Source of the DNA: Spirogloea muscicola
Lineage: Eukaryota; Streptophyta; Zygnematophyceae; Spirogloeales; Spirogloeaceae
Direction: 5' to 3'
Assembly (NCBI GenBank): GCA_009602725.1
Contig: WELB01000008.1
Location: 1,378,321-1,389,245, forward strand
DNA length: 10,925 nt
This document shows, piece by piece, positions 5,690-10,925 of this stretch. Positions within the stretch are counted from its first letter, which is position 1, and the number at the start of each line of letters is the position of its first letter. The notes beneath the pieces are model-generated. The model saw only the letters and a program-made list of their open reading frames with translations, was not told the DNA's origin and made no database searches. The position numbers and the translations under genes are program-made.

Positions 5690-6786
5690 NTGGGGCGCCT
5701 GCCGCTGGAGCTGCGCGACGACGTCGCGCCGCTGGCCGTGGCCAACTTCCGAGCGCTCTGCGGCGGCGCCGCCAAGTCCTGCTACCGCGGCGCCGCCTTC
5801 CACCGCGTCATCCCGCACCGCGTCGCCCAGGTGCGGCCACCACCGCCGCGACGGCTGCTGGGGCGCCTTGTCCAGACGGTGGATGACGGCCATGGGCGAC
5901 GGCTCTCGCTGACGTCGCGGCTGCGGGCCCTGCGCAGGGCGGGGAGTGCGGGAAGAGCATCTACGGGCGGCGCTTCGAGGACGAGTCGTTCGAGCTGCGC
6001 CACGCGGGGCGAGGCGTGCTCTCCATGGCCAACTCGGGGCCCCACACTAACGGTGCTGAGCACCGCTCTCCCTTGTCTCAACTCCACTCCCTCGCTTCCT
6101 CCTCGTCCCTCGTGCCCACTTCCTCTGTTCTCAGCCAGCAGTTATTAGACTCCATAATGTGTCCGCCCAATCGCTGTATATTGTTCCGTGCGCTTGCCAA
6201 TGGCGGCTCCTTCGGCCGAGGAGCTGTGCCAACAAGCTCGCCCTTTGACGCTGCACGTTGGCTACAGACTGAACTCGTCATGTCTGCCTCTTCCTGGCAT
6301 GGCACATCGTCCCCTGCGGCGTGCCACAGGGACCCAGTTCTTCATCACCTTTGGCGACTGCCCAGACCTCGATGGCAAGCACGTGGTCTTCGGCAAGGTC
6401 ATTTTGAGTAAGTACCACGCAACCTTGGGCCCCTGTGCTGCCATGCAAGTAGGGAGCTGTGCCTGCACATGCAACTCTGCTTGCAGGCCCGTCAAGCATC
6501 AAGGAGCTGTACGTGTGGCCATGTCTTGCTCACTAAGCTTGCGCTTGAGTTTTACATTGGGGCGGCATGACCAGTGAACCAGGCTAGCGGTGCCGCCCTG
6601 CTGCTAGCCGTGCCGCCCTGCTGCTCAGCGCCAGAATACACCGCGCTAATCTGTGTCGCGGCAAACCATGGTGCTTGCTCTGCAGATAAAGAGTCGCGGG
6701 CCGTGCTGGACCAGATGGAATTCCTGGGGAGTGCCTCAGGGCAGACGCACAAGCCCGTTACAATTGTGGACTGCGGCAACTTGTAG
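5690..6786 (+). CDS. Cyclophilin-type peptidyl-prolyl cis-trans isomerase, divergent, N-terminus unresolved
   Basis: Exons: 5690-5830, 5938-6052, 6330-6407 and 6686-6786 (TAG at 6784-6786). Introns are 107, 277 and 278 bp, GT-AG, phases 0,1,1; the last has a GTAAGT donor. The product from the ambiguous codon nTG is 144 residues. Landmarks are [13 protein letters not shown] (2-14), ANFRALC (18-24), FHRVIP (37-42), [14 protein letters not shown] (52-65), [18 protein letters not shown] (74-91), [11 protein letters not shown] (99-109) and a VDCGNL C-terminus. Cyclophilins catalyse X-Pro isomerisation. In human CypA numbering, R55, Q63, A101, F113, L122 and H126 are kept, but F60 is Arg, M61 is Val and W121 is Asp, and about seven residues of the 66-75 loop are absent. 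The first beta strand (FFDVxIGG-like) is not visible; the N base may hide missing sequence or an exon edge. Family assignment is firm; catalytic competence is doubtful as read. Confidence 0.85.
6583..6622 (+). repeat. 20-bp tandem duplication in a cyclophilin intron
   Basis: GCTAGCGGTGCCGCCCTGCT (6583-6602) is repeated at 6603-6622 with one change (G to C at the seventh base), followed by a partial third unit. It lies within the last intron. Confidence 0.85.
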
Positions 6787-7287
6787 TTGGCTGCTGCTCT
6801 TGCATAGTGCACTGCACTACTTAAGCTAGGTAGGCTCATCCTTGATGTTCCTCTCTGGCTGTCACGAGGTCAGCCAGCTTTGGCTCACCACTGCTACGGC
6901 TGCCTCCAACTCTAGCTTGCCATCAGCATTCTATTGATTTCTTTTCCCCTGGTCAAACAGAAGCCGTACAACAACATCCTTGTTGTATGTACAAGAAGAT
7001 GCTTCTAGCACAATAGTGAAGGCAATAAGGTGAATGCAATTGGCATTCAATCCTGCAAGCTCTGCTTGAAGCAAACTCTATGGGTAACAAGCCACAAGGG
7101 GGCAGTCAAGGAGCTCATCGTGTGCCAGCCTCTCGCAGACAACTTGAGCTTCTCAAGTCCTACCGAGGCTGACAGCTTGCTTGAGCTCCAGACTGCAGGC
7201 GCAAAGCTTTCAGCATCATTGTCATCACCTGGTGGCCCATATCATTTTTGGCGCTTAGAAATAGCGGCTTGCAACTGCCAACCCCCG
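6787..7287. other. Convergent intergenic spacer with a 3'-end hairpin
   Basis: This spacer holds the 3' UTRs of the cyclophilin (+) and SART1 (-) genes. I see no gene and no TGTAA signal for either side. The most notable element is TACAACAA (6967-6974) pairing perfectly with TTGTTGTA (6980-6987) across a 5-base loop, followed by TGTACAAG. TGTA-type motifs lie on both strands here and could serve 3'-end formation from both directions. That role is a guess. Confidence 0.4.
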
Positions 7288-10200
7288 TCAGCTGGGCTTT
7301 GGCTTCTTCGCAGCGGGAGGGCCCATGGCCTTGCTGGCTGCCCGCTTTTGGATGCCCAAGAAGGCCTCAACCTGATCATGACATGGCCAGCAAGACTTCC
7401 ATAAGACCTTGACAGCACAAGTGAATTTGTCCTTATTTGATGGGACTTAGTAGCAACTCCAAGTTGCTCCAATACTGCATTGTCTGCTTCACCTCCTTGA
7501 AAATGGACATCTACACTGCTAGCAAGTACTGTCCGCAAGGTGCGCACCTTCTGGTCGCCAAGCATGGGGGTGAGAGATCCAACACTGCTCTTCTCCACGG
7601 TAGCAAAGCCGCTCTTTGGATCGCTCGTTTGCCTGGCAGAGCCACTCACGCACCCCATTCATGTGAGGTGACTGCTCGCACATTTCCACGACAAGACTGG
7701 ACAGATCACCGCAACTGCAGGGGGTTGGATGCGACTATCTCTTTCTTACCCGGGCTTGATCTGTCCCGAGATGACAATGTACGGCACGGCGTTCTGCGCC
7801 TGGTTCTCCCGCATCTTCTCCATGCTCATGAGAGGCGTGTCGCCTGCACTCATCGTCTTCATCTTGAGCTCCTCCTCATGCTGCCGTATCCGCTTCTCCT
7901 GCTTCATCTTCCCTGGAGGCTTGCCATGAAAGGCGTGCGACAGCCTCCGGAATGATTCCTTGGGCGTCATCTGATGGAAGGTGCAACACTACCATATTCA
8001 GCAGAAGCCTCAAAAGCGAGTCGAGATGCTGAGCCACTGGAAAACACTCGTGTCGAATCCGGACAAAACGTGGAAACAGTGCAACAGCACGCGCACCACA
8101 GAGATCACTGAGCCACTGCTGCACCTGGCGACCGAACTCGTCAAGGCGGTCGATGCGGATCTCCTTCTGGCGCGGACCCTCATCGCCGAGGGCGACCTTG
8201 TCCAGGATGCCAACCAGCTTACTCTTCTTCTTGTCCATGTTGCGGCCGCCCCACTCCACTGAGTTGGCCAGCACGCCCCGGTCCTTGAGCAACGACAGCG
8301 CCCCGGCCAGGCCCTTCCCCACTCTCACCTCCTTCAGTGGCTCGTCTTCGTCAGTCTCCTGCTCAGCTCTGCCACCCTTTGAGGAACCCTGGCCGGCTTC
8401 GTCGCCTTCGATGCCGCCGCTGTCTGCGCCCTTTGGTGCCTCCTGCCCGACCTCAGTCCACCCTCCTCCTCCTCCAGCAGCCACCATTGGTGCAGCTGCC
8501 CCCTCCCTCTCCCCAGGGGCCTCAGCGTCGACGTCCGCCATCATATGGTCCTTGTCCTCGTCCTCAAGGTGCTCTTTGGGCCTCTCTCGTCGCGTGATAG
8601 CTGCTTGCCATGCTTCTCTAAGTCAGTCACTATTAGGCCAAAGTAACAGCTAACAAGCTGTTACTGTTACATACACCTGATTCAGGACTCACACCCAACA
8701 GCTCACAACTTGTGCAATTTCAGCATGCAGCAACTCGTGATAGCCCTACACAAACCCCTTGCCAGAGCTTGTTGGAGGCAGGTACAACAATACCTTCATC
8801 CAGCTGCAGGGAACGGCAGAATTCCCCAGTGTCTGTGAAGACGAGGCCGCCCTCTGTGTCCACATTCGCAGCCGCCTGCAGATCCTCGGCGGCTCTTCCA
8901 CGGAGTACCTCCAGGTTGGAGATGAGACACTGCGGCCCCTCTGCCTGCTCCGCCTGCTTCCTGAGAGCTGCCAATCGGGCCCTCTCCAATGACCTCTGCC
9001 AAGTGACGAGCGTGGTGCAAGGTCAAAACCATGGCTCTCACCTGCACCATTAAGTTTCAAACCAGCTCCAAGACAGGCAGTATCACTTTACGAACGTTCA
9101 CAATTTGGCAATGGCGTGTAATTGACCTGGAGGCTGAATTGGCCAAGCTGTTCTTCTAATGTCACAACAACCAGTGCTTGCTCAAAAGTCTGGCCAAGCT
9201 TTAGGTGTCCAGTGTGGATCTAAGTTCACCTGCAGCTCCTCGTCTTCCTCAAAGACAACGTCACCCTCGTAGTCGCTGGGCCCATCCATGACCTCGTCTC
9301 GCAGAGCCCTGGAGGCCTCCTCTGCCCTGGCCTTGGCGCCCTCATAAGCGGCTCTGCGGTCTTGCTCTTCCTGCACCACAACATATAGACAGCAGTGCAT
9401 GCATGATGACCAGCTATGCCATCTGCCAAGTCATCATTGAGGTGAAGGTAGCACTTGCCGCGATTGACAGACTCGTCTCGCGGTTAGCTGCTGTGGACTC
9501 TGTACCTACAACTCCTGACCTTCAAACCTTGACCTCAAGTCTTGAATCTACATGTGAAGCATGTGCATGCATGGCAGTATTGAAGGCCGTCACAACAGCT
9601 GGCCTTGGTTTGCATGAGTGGGACCAGTCTGTAATCTCACCTGAGCTTTCCTCTCCTCCTGCTCCTGATGTCTTCGCACGTCCACCTCCCCCCGCTTGCC
9701 CAGGTCTTCTTTGCCCAGCCCGGACGCGACAGCCTCTGCCTCGAGGGCGTCGATGTCAAGCGCGTCCTTCTTGCGCAGCTTCTTCTTCTTCTTCTTGCCG
9801 CTCTTTCTGAACTTGAGGGCCTCCACTTCCTCAGCTGTCATGTAGTCGCCAGACGTGCTGAGCACAGCACTGGCCAGCGACTCCTCCCTCATGCCAGCCG
9901 CTGCTCCAGAAAGCCGACGCCGCACCTACACAAAAGGTACAGCACATACAGGGACTACTGTTGAAGTTGCATGCAGAGCTACCCATCAGCCAGATGGAGT
10001 AAACAGTACGTGGTTCACAGCAATGATGCCGCACCTCCTCCAGACGTTGCCTGTTCTCGGCGTCGAGGCCGCCGCTTGCATCAAGCACAATGCCCTGCAA
10101 CATGGAGCACCTTTTAGTGTAAAGCGGGCCTGCTGAGCCCAGTGGCAAGCACGGCTATATAGCGAGGGGCGAACTTCACTGCTGTTCTTGCAGATGCAGG

Positions 10201-10654
10201 GCCGCACACCACGCCTTCAGACCTCACCTACTGGGGAGAAATAAATCACCTCTTCTGAAACAACTTCGTCGTACTTCGGCAAAATTGCATGGTGGGTGCC
10301 GGAGATGTCATTCTCAAATCTGCATCCTCAGAAGTATTTGTAAATCTTTGCAGCATACTTGCCTCATCCAAAGTCCTTCTCTGAGTTCACATAGTGATTC
10401 AAGCCAAGCATAACAACCATCTCTCTCCATTGTTTGCTAGCCTGAGAGCAGTCCCAGCTGCAGCGGCAGGTGCGGCACTTGCAAGCAGTCCCAGCATGCA
10501 GATACTTTGCAGATGGATGCAGGCCATTGAAAATCTCAGCTGGGTCAATGTTCTCACTTGTCCTCAAGTGACCCTGCCTTCTGCTTGGCAGCTTTGTAAG
10601 CAGCGGCTCGAGCTGCCTGCTCGGCAATGTCGACATTCTCCAGCTCGTCCTCCT
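7288..10654 (-). CDS. SART-1/Snu66/DOT2-type U4/U6.U5 tri-snRNP splicing factor, 5'-partial, 10 exons
   Basis: Minus-strand exons: 10654-10558, 10319-10250, 10094-10035, 9925-9641, 9370-9230, 8995-8794, 8615-8125, 7970-7750, 7632-7548 and 7371-7288 (TGA at 7290-7288). All nine introns are GT-AG, 109-270 bp, and frames join exactly, giving 577 residues. Landmarks in order: ELENVDIAEQAARAAAYKAA (3-22), EDKFEND across a splice, ILPKYDEVVSEE joined to GIVLDASGGLDAENRQRLEE, a KKKKKK block followed by DALDIDALEAEA, SLERARLAALRK, VFTDTGEF with LQLDEEAW across a splice, VEWGGRNMDKKKSKLVGI, DEFGRQ joined to MTPKESFRRLSHAFHGK, PYIVISGQIKPG, GSLTPMLGDQK joined to VEAFLGIQKR, and a basic KKPKPS tail. SART-1 proteins are nuclear components needed to assemble the tri-snRNP into the spliceosome. 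The wording of several motifs matches plant DOT2 more than animal SART1. The N-terminal third, including any Hub1-binding motif, is outside the window. The acceptor of the first visible exon (AG at 10656-10655) and the AG at 8617-8616 are the least certain edges. Confidence 0.92.
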
Positions 10655-10925
10655 CTGCGCCAGGTCACCTGTCCTCGCTATGAGCAACTGACCAGTGCGC
10701 AACGAAGAACGGCTGCTCCGGCAGCATGTTGAAAAGCACAAGAACCAATGCATGTAAAACGAGCACCCATGAGGGACACACACCCACAGACACAGATAGA
10801 GGGAGAGAGGGGGGAGGGAAGAGAGCGCGGGTTGAGGACAACGAGCGACAACGGAGGAGGAGCAACAACGATGGAGAGAGAACGGAAGCCAGGGAGCCGC
10901 GGAGGGAGGGAGGGGAGGAGGAGGG
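10655..10925 (-). other. Probable SART1 intron with GA-rich (CT-rich on the minus strand) low-complexity edge
   Basis: No SART1-like coding segment is visible upstream of 10654. Bases 10797-10925 are strongly purine-biased on the plus strand (GGGAGGGAGG-type runs), so the SART1 sense strand is pyrimidine-rich, mirroring the left edge of the window. It probably lies within an intron and probably contributed to the end of the assembled sequence. Confidence 0.45.

Noticed and set aside
5464-5893. Minus-strand frames with long arginine or alanine runs opposite the cyclophilin 5' region
   Set aside because: They are complements of the GC-rich trinucleotide tract with no family resemblance.
5387-6148. 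253-codon plus-strand frame running through the first cyclophilin exon
   Set aside because: Its left part is repeat R, then an arginine run from the GCC/GTC tract, and its right part reads through the first cyclophilin intron. Only the middle (5690-5830) is real coding sequence.
6487-6512. Possible extra cyclophilin exon (SPSSIKEL) after the acceptor at 6484-6486
   Set aside because: Including it breaks the reading frame with the final exon at every good donor, while joining 6407 directly to 6686 keeps frame with a GTAAGT donor and fits the family length better.
7030-7404. Plus-strand open frame of 124 codons across the cyclophilin/SART1 spacer
   Set aside because: It overlaps the last SART1 exon in antisense and resembles nothing known.
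7437-7955. Plus-strand open frame of 172 codons
   Set aside because: It is opposite three SART1 exons and introns; the spliced minus-strand reading matches SART1 throughout.
8153-8653. Plus-strand serine/proline-rich frame of 166 codons
   Set aside because: It is the complement of the large SART1 exon; Ser/Pro richness comes from the Gly/Ala/Glu-rich sense strand.

Overview
This window is nuclear DNA of a eukaryote, most likely a green alga (chlorophyte) or a close relative. Every gene is cut by short GT-AG introns of about 105-300 bp, and coding exons are GC-rich. The splicing-factor gene resembles plant-type DOT2/SART1 rather than the animal form. I see no bacterial operon, CRISPR array, rRNA or tRNA. 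Species is not determinable by eye.

There are three protein-coding genes. (1) 361-2842 (+) is the C-terminal part of an exostosin-family (GT47) glycosyltransferase in eight visible exons; its 5' end lies left of the window. (2) 5690-6786 (+) is a cyclophilin-type peptidyl-prolyl isomerase in four exons. Its N-terminus is obscured by a GC-rich stretch holding the only ambiguous base (N, 5690), and several active-site positions are altered. (3) 7288-10654 (-) is the C-terminal 577 residues of a SART-1/Snu66/DOT2 tri-snRNP splicing factor in ten exons; its N-terminus lies beyond the right edge. Genes 2 and 3 converge on a 501-bp intergenic spacer. For all three I rebuilt exon joins by hand; each join keeps the reading frame and most restore recognisable family motifs.

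Between the GT47 and cyclophilin genes (about 3.4-5.5 kb) lies a patchwork of 5'-truncated non-LTR (LINE-like) retroelement 3' ends in both orientations. They share a C-terminal peptide ending close to SLSDLRLLTRGY, a 3' UTR, and a terminal stem-loop module (GGGCTG...CAGCCC, then a CAATGGGG-like block and a TTTC-rich tail). One 107-bp copy has a perfect 17-bp target-site duplication. Other copies meet tail-to-tail at three places, suggesting insertion into one another's tails.

The outer edges (1-60 and about 10797-10925) are low-complexity CT/GA tracts, probably intronic and possibly assembly break points. The three genes have unrelated functions (glycan synthesis, protein folding, pre-mRNA splicing), and I see no sign that they form one system. 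The retroelement cluster and the unusual cyclophilin are the parts most worth follow-up.
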